64,000 nucleotides of DNA from Leptospira sp. 96542. Its GTDB lineage: Bacteria; Spirochaetota; Leptospiria; Leptospirales; Leptospiraceae. The notes under the pieces are model-generated. The model was not told where the DNA came from. It worked only from the letters and a program-made list of their open reading frames with translations, and made no database searches. The stretch spans positions 62,001 through 126,000 of the forward strand of contig JARJFC010000003.1 in assembly GCA_029310945.1 (NCBI GenBank), given 5' to 3'. Shown in pieces: positions 43,296-53,193 of the stretch. The translations under genes were made by a program, and so were the position numbers. Numbering within the stretch: position 1 is the first letter of the stretch; every line of letters starts with the position of its first letter.

Positions 43296-44667
43296 CAGGA
43301 AATAAAAACATAAAGATTAACATCGTGACAAGGCTAACAACTGTTCCATAAAAATGGCTTGTCATATCGTCGTGGTAGATTTCGAGTAAAATCCAAGTAA
43401 TCATTCCTGCGATTAAGGAAGTTATCGCAGCGGTTTGGCTTGCACGTTTGGTTGTTAGTCCAAATACCATTGGGATAAAAAGAGAAACCAAAGAAATTCC
43501 GCCTGAATCTTCCACGAGAGCATAAATGGAAGGTTTTCCGACAGCCAAACAGAAGCTAATGAATGCTACAATGAGTACTGACATTCTGGACAGCAAGAGC
43601 AGTTTTTTATCCGACCTAACTGCTGTAAAATACTTCAGAATGTTTTCGGATAGTATGGAGGAGGGTGCAAGGATTGCACCCGAAGCAGTGGAGAGGATAG
43701 CGGAAATCAGAGCAGAAAAAAATAAAATCTGGATGGTCGGGGATGCAAATCGTAAAATCATTTCAGGAATGAGGAGTTGGCTTCCATCTCCTTCCAAATC
43801 AAAATTTGGCATTAAACTTTTGGCTTGCAGACCTAAAAAAAGTGGGATCATGGCAAAACCCAAATAAACAAAAGCAGAAAGGTAGGAAGCGTAAACAGCA
43901 ACCCGTTCTGATTTTGCCGACATCACTCTCTGGAAAATATCCTGTTGGGGCAAACTTCCAAATCCAACCACCATCCAAGCGGAGAGATACAAGGTCCAAG
44001 AATGATAATCGGATTCGGGAAAGAACCGAAAGAATCCATCTGGTTTTTCGGCGATGGTTTCTGTGATTGGTTTGATCGAATTCATTTCATACAAAACTAA
44101 AACTAACCCGATGACAATGGAAATGGATTGGAAAAAATCGGTGAGTGACACTGACCACATCCCACCCAAATAGGTATAAAAAACCACAAACAGAGAACCA
44201 AGTACGATGGCCCAAAATAAGGAAATTCCAAAAATGATTTGTAACATGATGCCCAAAGCGACAAACTGTGCGGCCACCCAACCAAAGTAAGAAAAGATCA
44301 GACAAATTCCAGCGATGATTTCCATTCCTTTTCCATAACGGTTGCGGTAAAAATCACCAAAGGTTAAAATTTGCATCCGATACAATGATTTTGCAAAAAA
44401 TAATCCGAGTAAAAATAAACAGAGCGCACCGCCAAACGGATCTTGCATGACAGATAAAAATCCACCTTTAGCAAATTCTACTGAACTACCAAGTATGGTT
44501 TCGCTCCCAAACCAAGTAGCAAAAAGGGCAGCCGTCGAAATGGGGAGAGGTAAACTCCTACCCGCAAGGATAAAGTCTTTAGAGTTTTTGACCTTCCTTG
44601 CCGCATACACTCCAATGGTAACGGTTATTAGGAGGTAAAGTAAAATGAATACTGACTGTAGTCCCAT
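43264..44667 (-). CDS. Sodium:solute symporter (SSS family)
   Basis: 467 residues with about 13 membrane helices. The opening [24 protein letters not shown] stretch followed by [20 protein letters not shown] and [14 protein letters not shown] is the normal SSS N-terminus. [20 protein letters not shown] matches the family signature after helix 7, and [21 protein letters not shown] carries the Na2-site serines. The solute is not clear (proline/panthothenate branch-like). It is the last gene of a minus-strand run starting at 47772. Confidence 0.92.
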   Translation of the reverse strand: MGLQSVFILLYLLITVTIGVYAARKVKNSKDFILAGRSLPLPISTAALFATWFGSETILGSSVEFAKGGFLSVMQDPFGGALCLFLLGLFFAKSLYRMQILTFGDFYRNRYGKGMEIIAGICLIFSYFGWVAAQFVALGIMLQIIFGISLFWAIVLGSLFVVFYTYLGGMWSVSLTDFFQSISIVIGLVLVLYEMNSIKPITETIAEKPDGFFRFFPESDYHSWTLYLSAWMVVGFGSLPQQDIFQRVMSAKSERVAVYASYLSAFVYLGFAMIPLFLGLQAKSLMPNFDLEGDGSQLLIPEMILRFASPTIQILFFSALISAILSTASGAILAPSSILSENILKYFTAVRSDKKLLLLSRMSVLIVAFISFCLAVGKPSIYALVEDSGGISLVSLFIPMVFGLTTKRASQTAAITSLIAGMITWILLEIYHDDMTSHFYGTVVSLVTMLIFMFLFPAKKEHFSEAK

Positions 44668-44670
44668 TCT

Positions 44671-44946
44671 TTAAAATAAATCTTCATCCTTTGATTTGGA
44701 ACTAGTCTCTTCTTTCTTTTTTTTCACTGGAGTTTTTACGACCTCTCCATCACCACCCTTGGCCAAAAACTCAATTTTAGCCTCCGCATCGGCAAGCCTT
44801 TCTGAACAGATCTTTTTTAGAACCATACCTCGTTCATAAGCCTTGATGGAATCTTCGAGTGAGAGTAAACCTTTTTCTAATTTTTCTGCAATTTCTTCTA
44901 ACTCTTTCAGTGCTTCTTCGAAACTACTTTCTTTTTTTTCGGACAT
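44671..44946 (-). CDS. xseB: Exodeoxyribonuclease VII small subunit
   Basis: 91 residues. SFEEALKELEEIAEKLEKGL and SLEDSIKAYERGMVLKKICS followed by LADAEAKIEFL is the complete XseB signature of a short helical hairpin. Several XseB subunits wrap the XseA coil and control its nuclease activity. The C-terminal 25 residues are lysine-rich and longer than usual. It lies 1 base after xseA and 3 bases before the symporter gene. Confidence 0.95.
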   Translation of the reverse strand: MSEKKESSFEEALKELEEIAEKLEKGLLSLEDSIKAYERGMVLKKICSERLADAEAKIEFLAKGGDGEVVKTPVKKKKEETSSKSKDEDLF

Positions 44947-44947
44947 A

Positions 44948-46231
44948 TTAGATTCCTTCTTTGTTTTTAACTGTCACGGCCAACTTTCCATCAGATAGGA
45001 AAATTTCTAAATTTTGATTGATATCGATGTTTTGAATGGAAGAGAGAACTTCCTTTTTGTCATTTCGAACGACAGAATACCCACGTTTTAAAGTACCGAG
45101 TGGCGAAAAATGATCTAATCTTTGTTCTGCGAGGTTGTATTTATTCTTTTTACGTTCTAAAAACTGATTCCACCAATTTTGTAAATTATCAATTCTTTGG
45201 AACTGATTTTGTTTCCCTGCGATGAAGTTTCTACCAAGTAGAGAAATTTTCGAAACCAAGTCGTTCAGGCCAGTCGTTCTTAATTCTAAAAAGGACCTTG
45301 GATTTTGAAAGATGGCTCTTTGGCTCACACCAATCCATTTTTCTTTACCGATGCGTATCACATTTCGGAGAGCTGATTTTAATCGGTCTTCCAATTCATC
45401 CAAACGGATGAGGGTGTCTGCCACATTGGGTATTGCTAGTTTCGCTGCTGCTGTGGGTGTGGGAGCCTGTGCATCCGAGGCAAGGTCGGTGAGAACTCGG
45501 TCAATTTCGTGACCAACTGCCGAAATGATGGGTACCCTCGATTCATAGTAAGCCATGACCACAGCTTCCGTGTTAAATGCCATTAAGTCTTCAAAGGATC
45601 CGCCACCACGACCAGCGATGATCACATCAACCTCCCATTTTGGATCATTGATTTCCTTTATGGCTTCGATGATGGATTGTTCTGCCCCGTCACCTTGGAC
45701 GAGGCAAGGGGAGATTAAAATTTGAATACTTGGGTTGAGATCAGTGGCAATGCGGATGATGTCTTCCACTGCGGCACCCTTGGGTGAGGTGACAATTCCC
45801 AACCGTTTTGGGAATTTGGGGATGGGGCGTTTGTGGTTTAGGTCAAAAATACCCTTGTCGGCCAACGCTTTTTTCAAACGTTCAATTTTTACGAGGATAT
45901 CTCCCTCTCCGATTTGTTCTACCTTTTGTACGGCAATGCTATAGTAGCCACCAGGTTCATAAACAGAAACTGAACCATAAACCAAAATATCCATCCCATT
46001 GCGCAGTTGCGAACCCTTGTAGTGTTTGGACTGGAAGGAAAAAAATGCACATTTGATGACACTGGAAGTATCCTTCAGGGAAAAATACATATGACCAGAA
46101 GATGAGGTTTGTGAGAAATTAGAGATTTCTCCTCGGATCCAAATATTTCTTAAGTCGGTTGAGTCTTGTAATTTGGATTTGATGAGCCGATTGACTTCGG
46201 AGACTGTGAGGGAAACTTCTTCTTCAGGCAT
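44948..46231 (-). CDS. xseA: Exodeoxyribonuclease VII large subunit
   Basis: 427 residues. The N-terminal OB-fold shows LTVSEVNRLIKSKLQDSTDL, IWIRGEISNFSQTSSSGHMY and FSLKDTSSVIKCAFF. The catalytic domain has KFPKRLGIVTSPKGAAVEDI, VIIAGRGGGSFEDLMAFNTE, IISAVGHEIDRVLTDLASD and AQAPTPTAAAKLAIPN. A long coiled coil and a C-terminal GYSVVRNDKK segment finish it. It degrades single-stranded DNA in the cytoplasm during repair. It is coupled to xseB and starts 1 base after the upstream permease gene. Confidence 0.97.
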   Translation of the reverse strand: MPEEEVSLTVSEVNRLIKSKLQDSTDLRNIWIRGEISNFSQTSSSGHMYFSLKDTSSVIKCAFFSFQSKHYKGSQLRNGMDILVYGSVSVYEPGGYYSIAVQKVEQIGEGDILVKIERLKKALADKGIFDLNHKRPIPKFPKRLGIVTSPKGAAVEDIIRIATDLNPSIQILISPCLVQGDGAEQSIIEAIKEINDPKWEVDVIIAGRGGGSFEDLMAFNTEAVVMAYYESRVPIISAVGHEIDRVLTDLASDAQAPTPTAAAKLAIPNVADTLIRLDELEDRLKSALRNVIRIGKEKWIGVSQRAIFQNPRSFLELRTTGLNDLVSKISLLGRNFIAGKQNQFQRIDNLQNWWNQFLERKKNKYNLAEQRLDHFSPLGTLKRGYSVVRNDKKEVLSSIQNIDINQNLEIFLSDGKLAVTVKNKEGI

Positions 46232-47344
46232 CTATGTGTTTTGAAATCTTGTTTCCCTAAAAATTTTCCAAAAATCCCATAGAATGATTACGAGGGTAAG
46301 TGCCATAGGTCCAATGATGATCCCTGCTACACCAAACTCTTGTAATCCGCCAATCAATGATAAGAAGATTAAAAAAGGATGTGTTTTTAATTTTTTATCC
46401 AAAATTTTGGGTTTCACCAAATTTTCTAAAATGAGATAAAATGCGGCTCCCGCAATCATAAATAAAATGGAAAGTGTCCAGTTTTCTTGTACGAGTCCAA
46501 TGTACAAACCAATGGGCAACCAAACAACGGAAGTTCCAACGACTGGTATAAGTGAAAATATTGTGGCAATGCTCGATAGTAAAAACTTATTACTCACATC
46601 AGTGAATAATAACATTATGTAAATTAGGAACCCTTGTAAGAGTGAAATGAATAAATTTCCAAGCATCACTGTTCTGATGGCTTCCTCGATCCTTCGTCCA
46701 AGCCTTTCTTCAATTTCTTGTGGGAAGGGTAGGTTGACAAAAATGGCATGTTCCATTCTCGTTCCTTCTTTGTACAAAAAGAATAATAATATGAATGTAA
46801 AAAAAGCATTAAAGATAATGGCTCCAGGCAAATCAATCGACCCAAGCAAAAAACTAGAAGAGTTTTTTAACAAACTGTAGATTGAATCGAGGTTCAATAC
46901 ATCCATATGTTGGCCAATGTATTCTTTATACAATGTGGGGAGTTTGATCCAAAAAAATTCATTTTCTGTAAAAAAATCAGTTAAAATTGGACTATTGAGA
47001 AGTAAGGCAACTATAGACTCTTCCGTTAATTGATTTCGGATATAACTCACAAGATTTAGTGATTCGCGAATTAAGGTGGATACGATTAGGTAAGAAGGTA
47101 CAAAAACAAAAGCAAGCATCACAACCACCATAATGTAAGGTGAAAGATTGTGAAACTTAACGCCAAGTAGGTGTTTTAATTTTTTGTGTAATTTTCGTGT
47201 AGTCAAATAAAACAATAAGGCTAAAAAACCTGCCCAAAGATACGGTTTGAACACAAAAAACAAGGTGAAACATGTTGCGATGAATAAACCACTTAGGATG
47301 ATATAAACAATGGTTTCGTTTTTATTTTTGATCCAGTTAATCAT
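46232..47344 (-). CDS. AI-2E family transporter
   Basis: 370 residues with about eight membrane helices, the family norm. N-terminal helices TIVYIILSGLFIATCFTLFF, a periplasm-facing helical middle, then LFISLLQGFLIYIMLLFTDV, LLSSIATIFSLIPVVGTSVV and WLPIGLYIGLVQENWTL, with the closing VKPKILDKKLKTHPFLIFLS and GVAGIIIGPMALTLVII. Members export autoinducer-2 or act as Na+/H+ antiporters; which applies is unknown. Its ATG overlaps the lipoprotein stop by one base, so the two are coupled. Confidence 0.93.
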   Translation of the reverse strand: MINWIKNKNETIVYIILSGLFIATCFTLFFVFKPYLWAGFLALLFYLTTRKLHKKLKHLLGVKFHNLSPYIMVVVMLAFVFVPSYLIVSTLIRESLNLVSYIRNQLTEESIVALLLNSPILTDFFTENEFFWIKLPTLYKEYIGQHMDVLNLDSIYSLLKNSSSFLLGSIDLPGAIIFNAFFTFILLFFLYKEGTRMEHAIFVNLPFPQEIEERLGRRIEEAIRTVMLGNLFISLLQGFLIYIMLLFTDVSNKFLLSSIATIFSLIPVVGTSVVWLPIGLYIGLVQENWTLSILFMIAGAAFYLILENLVKPKILDKKLKTHPFLIFLSLIGGLQEFGVAGIIIGPMALTLVIILWDFWKIFRETRFQNT

Positions 47345-47772
47345 CAGTAAGTTGTTTGTTTTTTAAAGTAAAAACGCATTTCACGTGTTTCCAATTTATC
47401 TGTCACAATGATCGAAAGAGATTTTTTTAAGAATCCTTCGAGTAAAAATTCCACTTCGCTCGGCCTCATTGTTTTTTCTAGTAGTTTCCAATCACCCATA
47501 TTGGCTCTTGAGTCTACCAAATTTATGACAAGGGCCATCGAATCCTTAGTTTCTAACTGAACATAGGCTTCTTTTATGTTCATAAAATTTGTTTTTAGTT
47601 CGCTCGAAGAAACCAAGGTCACAGAATCTGGAAAAAATGATTTTGGAATGGATGCCGACACTCTTTCTGGTGTTTTTACAACCAAAAGTTTATCAAATTG
47701 ATAAGTTTCTTTGCCAGAAGTTTTCGCACAGCTGAGCAAAAATATAACGAAAATAAAACAAATTCTACGCAT
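47344..47772 (-). CDS. Lipoprotein of unknown function
   Basis: 142 residues. The signal peptide MRRICFIFVIFLLSCAKT has a lipobox (LLSC). The mature protein mixes beta strands and one helix, including VSASIPKSFFPDSVTLVSSS and VEFLLEGFLKKSLSIIVTDK. No family recognised. It is the first gene of the run continuing with the AI-2E permease and xseA-xseB, and is divergent from the DedA gene. It probably sits in the inner or outer membrane facing the periplasm. Confidence 0.78.
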   Translation of the reverse strand: MRRICFIFVIFLLSCAKTSGKETYQFDKLLVVKTPERVSASIPKSFFPDSVTLVSSSELKTNFMNIKEAYVQLETKDSMALVINLVDSRANMGDWKLLEKTMRPSEVEFLLEGFLKKSLSIIVTDKLETREMRFYFKKQTTY

Positions 47773-47867
47773 TATTGAAAGAAAACCTGGAGAGTATAGA
47801 AACTTCCATTCATTTTTTAAAAACTTTCTTGCAAACCTTTTCGAAAGGGATCATTGGTAAGGTTGTT

Positions 47868-48509
47868 GTGTGGGATTTTCTTCAATTTGATTCTTTCTTT
47901 CAATGGATACTAAAACTCCCGCCAGAAACCCTTTGGTTATTTTTCTGTTTTTCCAATTGTTTGGAAAATTTGTTTCCGCCATGGCCTGGTGACACTGTGA
48001 CTGTTTTTTCTGGTTTTCTTGCCGCAAGCGTGGACCCGCCGCTCTCGATTGTATCCGTTGCCCTTGCTACCTTTGTGGGAAATTTGTTTGGTGGGCTCGT
48101 CATGTATGCTTTCGGAGAGAGGTTTCTCAATTTTTTGAAACACTCCAAATTTCCTTTCTTCCACAAACTTTATGAAAGGGAAAACTTACAAAAAACATTG
48201 GATTGGTTTCGAAGATACCAGGTTGTGGTGATCCTTTTTTCCCGGTTTTCGGCGGGGATTCGTTTTTTTGTTTCGATTGTGGCTGGTATGTCCAAAATGA
48301 ACGTCATTAAATTTGTTTTTCTCTATTCGATCGCTATTTGCCTTTGGTGTGGGATTTTGCTTGTTTCAGGTTATCTCCTTGGTCAAAATTGGAACCAAAT
48401 TGTTGTTATACTGTCAATTTACAATCAAATGATCAGTGGTTTTTTTCTTTTGCTAGGATTGGTATTGATCCACCAATTTTTTCGGAAAAAAAGAACAAAG
48501 TTGACATGA
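47868..48509 (+). CDS. DedA-family membrane protein
   Basis: About 214 residues from GTG 47868, which has AAGG 5 bases upstream. The frame extends to a TTG at 47775, but that is only 2 bases from the divergent lipoprotein start and leaves no room for a leader. DedA features: CFSNCLENLFPPWPGDTVTV (family ExxxPxPGE-like motif), FVGNLFGGLVMYAFGERFLN and VVILFSRFSAGIRFFVSIVA followed by GMSKMNVIKF, the conserved R-x3-R-x-G core. DedA proteins are lipid scramblase-like transporters of the undecaprenyl-phosphate kind. The last codons overlap the promoter of the next gene. Confidence 0.86.
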   Translation: MWDFLQFDSFFQWILKLPPETLWLFFCFSNCLENLFPPWPGDTVTVFSGFLAASVDPPLSIVSVALATFVGNLFGGLVMYAFGERFLNFLKHSKFPFFHKLYERENLQKTLDWFRRYQVVVILFSRFSAGIRFFVSIVAGMSKMNVIKFVFLYSIAICLWCGILLVSGYLLGQNWNQIVVILSIYNQMISGFFLLLGLVLIHQFFRKKRTKLT

Positions 48510-48528
48510 ACTCTGATTGGGTTATATT
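48501..48528 (+). promoter_or_regulatory. Near-consensus sigma70 promoter abutting the next start codon
   Basis: TTGACA (48501-48506), a 16-base spacer and TATATT (48523-48528, five of six consensus). Transcription would start near 48535, one to three bases before the ATG at 48537. The predicted mRNA is therefore leaderless or nearly so. The promoter overlaps the last codons of the DedA gene. Confidence 0.7.
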
Positions 48529-48536
48529 TTGCGTCC

Positions 48537-51500
48537 ATGGCAGTTTGGGGAAATATATCGTTTGATTTTTATAGTTTCGGATCTCTTGTTGGGGTCGTTT
48601 TCACTTTTTACAATGCACAATTATTTTTGACGGTAAAAGAAAAATCGGAGGCCACATACAATCTCGGAATGGGAACATTGTGGCTTGGTTTTTTTCATGT
48701 GGGATACCTGATTAATTTTTCCTTCCTTGGCCCAGCCTCTGCTTACCTGCGATGGCTTGTCATTGCAAGTGCTATGATGGGTGCTGCATACCTTACCGCT
48801 TTTTTTCTAAGTTACCCAGAAGTGTATTTTCCAAAAACAAAGAAGTTTTTGATTCGCTCGATGACAGCAGGTGTGGTTCTTGTCACAGGCTTTTTTGTTT
48901 ATGCCAGCTTGCATGTGGGACGTCTGTATTTTTTTAGCGGTCACTACTGGGATTTCCCGCTCCCATCGTTTTATAAAATTTATGCTTTGGTTGTACTATT
49001 TTATTTTGCCATTTTTATTGGAACTGGTATATTCCAAATTTTTAAAATGCCGAAAGAATCAAAAATTGCCCTTGCTGTCATTCTCTTTGCATTTTCGGTT
49101 TTAACCATCATCCCGGGCATTATGAATGCTCAGTCAAGGGATGGGGCAATTGGCCGGGGTATATACCAAACCATTACGGACCTTCTCCTCGTGTTTGGTT
49201 TGTTCATTGCAAACGTAATGTACATCAATCATACAAAAGACAAAACAACAATTTTGTCACGTATCATAGGCATTTCTTTGGCTTCATTTTTACTCATTTT
49301 GCAGTTGGTTGCGTATACGGTGATTCAACAAACTGAGGAAAGTTATGATCTTTTACATGCGGAACGAGCAAAAGGTTATGTTGGAGGATTGAACACCGAC
49401 CAAGAACCTAGTTTCCATTTTAGTTTTGACATAAACTCAAAAAAATTCGTTCAAAATAAACAAGAGTTATTTAGTAAATTAGATCCTCCTAGTTATGAGG
49501 CTGAGTATTGGAATTTTTGGTTATCGAGTGGAATTTATAATTTAAAAAACGATTCCAATTGGAAATCGAATCTTACTCGTTTGTTAAACCAAGTTCCAGC
49601 GACAAGCGAAGGTTATGTTGCTGAAATCAATCGTTTGGTTTCAGAAGAATCAGTCGATTCACCAAAAGCCTTATTATCCGCACTAGATTCGGAAAAACGC
49701 AAAATCCTTTATACCAGAAATAAACTGAGGGAATTATCTCCTGATGAATTGGATGAAAAAATTAAAAACCTCTTTTCTAAAGATACGGGTGCACTTTCTG
49801 GAATGTATGAAGTGGCTCGAACGATTTTAAACGGTTCAGGTTCCGAAGAAGAACGTTGGAAATCGCTCGAAAATTTACTTTCACCAATGAGTTTTCACGG
49901 AGAAAGAAATTACCGTGGCAAAATTCGTTTTGAAGAAACAGCTCCTGAATACGAATTTTTTATTAGTTATTTTGTTGTGGATTCTAAATCGGGTATCATT
50001 CACGAAATTGGTTATCCGTATTTGGATTACCGTGCATTCACTCATGAAGCGACTCTCCCTTGGATGTATGCTGGTTTTGCCCTTGCCATTCTTGTCATTC
50101 TTGGGTTTCGGTTGTTTTTTTTACGAGCACTCATTCGACCCATTGAGGAAATTATTGATGGTCTAACGGAAGTTAACTCTGGAAATTTGGAATACCGTCT
50201 CAATGTTTATGTAGAAGATGATATCGGATTTATGGCCAGATCATTCAATCGAATGGTTCGTTCGATTCAGGCAGCGCGTAAAAAATTACAACAGTATGCT
50301 GACCAACTGGAACTGAAAGTACAAGAACGAACTCGTGAATTGGAAAACACCTTAAAAGAAGTACAGAGTTTAAAACACCAACAAGATGGTGATTATTTTT
50401 TAACTTCTCTTTTGTTACAACCATTTAGCGCCAATCATGCGAATCATGATAATGTTCAGATTGATTTTTTTCTGGAACAAAAGAAAAAATTTACGTTCCG
50501 CCAATATGAAAAGGAAATTGGTGGGGATCTAAATATTGCCAATCAAATTAACCTCAATAATAAGTCATACACAGTGTTTCTGAATGCAGATGCCATGGGC
50601 AAATCGATGCAAGGTGCGGGTGGAGCACTTGTGCTCGGGTCTGTATTTGAATCCATCATCACAAGAACCCAATTATCAAGGGAGGCGAGGAATACTTACC
50701 CCGAACGTTGGATCAAAAATACATTTATTGAATTGCATAAAATCTTTGAAGGTTTCGACGGATCCATGCTCGTTTCATTGGTACTTGGTCTGATTGAAAA
50801 TGAAACAGGGCTTTTGTATTTTATCAATGCTGAACACCCTTGGATGGTTTTGTATAGAGATGGGATCGCAAGTTTTCTTGAAAATGAACTAATGTTTCGC
50901 AAATTGGGAACCTCTGGTGTTCAGGGTGATATTTATATCAAAACATTTCAATTGGAACCGGAGGATGTGATCATCGCAGGTTCTGATGGACGTGATGATT
51001 TACTTATATCGCATACTGCCGATGGAACAAGGATCATCAATGAAGATGAAAGATTGTTTTTAAAGGTCGTCGAACAGGGTGGAGGTGATCTTGAAAAAAT
51101 ATATTTGGAATTGCAAAAAATTGGAAGTTTAACGGACGATTTGTCGCTTCTAAGGGTGTCTTTTGTTGAAGAAAAAGAGAAATACAAAATTGAAAAAGAA
51201 AAATTAAAAGAAATCCAAAATCTACTAGGAAAAGCAAAAGATGCAAGCAATTCGCAAGATCTGCAAGAAGCCGTTGCTTATTTGGAACAAGCGCACTCTT
51301 TAGAAGAAAATATCCCCGAAATCAAAAAGAAATTCATCCAACTGTATTTGAAATTAAAAGACTATGGGAACGCCAAAAAGATGGCCAAAGACTACAGTGC
51401 TTTAAAACCGATGGACACAGAAATTATGTACATCACTGCTTTTTGTGCGCGAAAAGTTGCCGATTTGAAAACAGCCATCGATTTTGGAGAAAGGGTACGA

Positions 51501-51692
51501 CTCCGGGATCCAGCTCATGTCAAAAATCTCATCAATCTAGGACAAACCTATCTTTCTGAAAAAAACTATGCGCGTGCTGAAAATATCCTAACTTCTGCAC
51601 TGGCACTCGAGCCAGAAAACCCGAGTCTACTGCGCCTTGTGGAACATATTCGCAAAAAACAAAGCAAACAAGAGAAGGAAACGAACGTCTAA
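48537..51692 (+). CDS. Large membrane SpoIIE-type phosphatase receptor with HAMP and TPR
   Basis: 1051 residues. About seven membrane helices (residues 5-265), an extracytoplasmic region (about 265-505), one more helix (WMYAGFALAILVILGFRLFF), a HAMP domain (RPIEEIIDGLTEVNSGNLEY, to about 585), a coiled coil (ADQLELKVQERTRELENTLK), a PP2C/SpoIIE phosphatase (about 625-880; EKEIGGDLNIAN, VFLNADAMGKSMQGAGGA, IIAGSDGRDDLL and LTDDLSLLRVSF supply the Asp metal ligands) and C-terminal TPR helices (ALEPENPSLLRLVEHI). Such proteins dephosphorylate anti-anti-sigma factors in partner-switching pathways. No such partner is adjacent. The start lies just after a promoter. Confidence 0.92.
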   Translation: MAVWGNISFDFYSFGSLVGVVFTFYNAQLFLTVKEKSEATYNLGMGTLWLGFFHVGYLINFSFLGPASAYLRWLVIASAMMGAAYLTAFFLSYPEVYFPKTKKFLIRSMTAGVVLVTGFFVYASLHVGRLYFFSGHYWDFPLPSFYKIYALVVLFYFAIFIGTGIFQIFKMPKESKIALAVILFAFSVLTIIPGIMNAQSRDGAIGRGIYQTITDLLLVFGLFIANVMYINHTKDKTTILSRIIGISLASFLLILQLVAYTVIQQTEESYDLLHAERAKGYVGGLNTDQEPSFHFSFDINSKKFVQNKQELFSKLDPPSYEAEYWNFWLSSGIYNLKNDSNWKSNLTRLLNQVPATSEGYVAEINRLVSEESVDSPKALLSALDSEKRKILYTRNKLRELSPDELDEKIKNLFSKDTGALSGMYEVARTILNGSGSEEERWKSLENLLSPMSFHGERNYRGKIRFEETAPEYEFFISYFVVDSKSGIIHEIGYPYLDYRAFTHEATLPWMYAGFALAILVILGFRLFFLRALIRPIEEIIDGLTEVNSGNLEYRLNVYVEDDIGFMARSFNRMVRSIQAARKKLQQYADQLELKVQERTRELENTLKEVQSLKHQQDGDYFLTSLLLQPFSANHANHDNVQIDFFLEQKKKFTFRQYEKEIGGDLNIANQINLNNKSYTVFLNADAMGKSMQGAGGALVLGSVFESIITRTQLSREARNTYPERWIKNTFIELHKIFEGFDGSMLVSLVLGLIENETGLLYFINAEHPWMVLYRDGIASFLENELMFRKLGTSGVQGDIYIKTFQLEPEDVIIAGSDGRDDLLISHTADGTRIINEDERLFLKVVEQGGGDLEKIYLELQKIGSLTDDLSLLRVSFVEEKEKYKIEKEKLKEIQNLLGKAKDASNSQDLQEAVAYLEQAHSLEENIPEIKKKFIQLYLKLKDYGNAKKMAKDYSALKPMDTEIMYITAFCARKVADLKTAIDFGERVRLRDPAHVKNLINLGQTYLSEKNYARAENILTSALALEPENPSLLRLVEHIRKKQSKQEKETNV

Positions 51693-51700
51693 GTTTTTGA

Positions 51701-52867
51701 GTGACAGAGCAAACAATTGTAGAAATCCACAACCATTTTTCCGATTTTGCACCGGAGGAATGGAACCTTCTCGTACCAGAAGATTCACCTTTCCAAGAAT
51801 GGGAATTTCTATCGACACTGGAAACATCGGCCTGCATTGGTCGGGATGATTGGTTCCCACGGATATTTTCCTTAAGGGTAGCGGGAGTGCTTCGGATGGT
51901 CATTCCCACATACATTCGCAAGGATTCCTATGGCGAGTACATCTTTGATTTCCAATGGGCAAATGCCTTTCATAGGGCTGGCATCCCTTATTATCCCAAA
52001 CTCACAGTGGCCGTACCGTTCACTCCAGTTTCTTCTTCTCGCATCCTGTCCCACCCCAGTTTGGATGAAAAGACTCGTGAAATTTTTGTAAATACCCTTC
52101 TCAACGAGGTTTTAAAATTTGGAAAATCGGAAGGCCTATCCTCTGTTCATATTTTGTTCTGTACAGAAAATGAAAAGAAATTGGGTGCTGAAACAGGTTT
52201 TGTTCCCAGGCTTTCCCACCAATACCATTGGTTAAACAGAGGTTATGCGAATTTTGAAGACTATTTGGCTCTCCTTGTCAAAGAAAGACGGAAAACCATC
52301 CGGAGCGAACGCAAAAAAATTGCAAATTCTGGCTTGAAGATTTCCACCCTTGTTGGGGGTGATATTTTAGAAAAACACGCTTCTATTTTTTATCAGTTTT
52401 ATGCAGACACCCATTCAAAAAAATGGGGTCAGGCCTATCTAAACCGGAATTTTTTTGATACAATATTTTCAACATTCAAACATCGCTTATTTTTGGTTCT
52501 CGCAGAAAATGAAAGAGGGGAACCAATCGGTGGAAGTATGAACGTTCTGAGGGGAAAGTTTCTATTTGGTCGTTATTGGGGAGCATTGGAACATGTTCCC
52601 AATTTGCATTTTGAATGTTGTTATTACCGTTTAATCGATTACGCTATAGACCATAAATTGGAAAGGGTGGAAGCTGGGGCTCAGGGTGAACATAAATTTT
52701 TAAGAGGTTATGAAGCCGTACCGATGCATAGTTTGCACCATATCTATCATGAAGAGGGTAGTAATGCCATCTACCAATATTTGGAACGAGAATTGGAAGT
52801 GGAGAAACAAAATATCAGTCTTTATAATTCGCATTCACCCATCAAATCTTTAAGGGGGAAATTATGA
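51701..52867 (+). CDS. GNAT-fold N-acyltransferase (DUF482/FemX-like) coupled to clpS
   Basis: 388 residues from GTG 51701. It matches the COG3146 type of peptidoglycan-recognition/FemX-like acyltransferases: FQEWEFLSTLETSACIG, VIPTYIRKDSYGEYIFDFQW, ADTHSKKWGQAYLNRNFFD, GGSMNVLRGKFLFGRYWGAL and VEAGAQGEHKFLRGYEAVPM. FemX enzymes and the leucyl/phenylalanyl transferases of the N-degron pathway share this double-GNAT fold and use aminoacyl-tRNA. The stop overlaps the ATG of clpS by four bases. A role in marking proteins for ClpS-ClpA is possible by context; cell-wall modification is the alternative. Confidence 0.85.
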   Translation: MTEQTIVEIHNHFSDFAPEEWNLLVPEDSPFQEWEFLSTLETSACIGRDDWFPRIFSLRVAGVLRMVIPTYIRKDSYGEYIFDFQWANAFHRAGIPYYPKLTVAVPFTPVSSSRILSHPSLDEKTREIFVNTLLNEVLKFGKSEGLSSVHILFCTENEKKLGAETGFVPRLSHQYHWLNRGYANFEDYLALLVKERRKTIRSERKKIANSGLKISTLVGGDILEKHASIFYQFYADTHSKKWGQAYLNRNFFDTIFSTFKHRLFLVLAENERGEPIGGSMNVLRGKFLFGRYWGALEHVPNLHFECCYYRLIDYAIDHKLERVEAGAQGEHKFLRGYEAVPMHSLHHIYHEEGSNAIYQYLERELEVEKQNISLYNSHSPIKSLRGKL

Positions 52868-53193
52868 CTAAACGAAAAGAAAACGAAGATTCAGACGTTT
52901 CAGTTTTAGAACGAACAATAATAAAATTAAAAAAACCAAGCAGATACAAAGTCATTCTGATAAACGATGATTACACACCCCAAGAATTTGTGGTTTGGGT
53001 TTTATCTGCAGTATTTCGAAGGTCACTAGAAGAATCTAGACAAATTATGTTACTTGCACATACGACTGGTTATGCGGTATGTGGTGTTTATCCTTTGGAC
53101 ATTGCCAAAACAAAGGTTGAAGAAGTTCACAAATTGGCAGATGATGCAGGTCATCCGCTACAATGCCAATTGGCTAAAGAGGAAGAAGAATGA
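52864..53193 (+). CDS. clpS: ClpS adaptor protein
   Basis: 109 residues. The adaptor core is YKVILINDDYTPQEFVVWVL (N-degron pocket with the conserved DD and hydrophobic wall), HTTGYAVCGVYPLDIAKTKV and a DAGHPLQCQL end. ClpS carries proteins with bulky N-terminal residues to ClpA. Both ends are coupled: four bases overlap the upstream transferase gene and four overlap clpA, so the three are almost surely made together. Confidence 0.96.
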   Translation: MTKRKENEDSDVSVLERTIIKLKKPSRYKVILINDDYTPQEFVVWVLSAVFRRSLEESRQIMLLAHTTGYAVCGVYPLDIAKTKVEEVHKLADDAGHPLQCQLAKEEEE

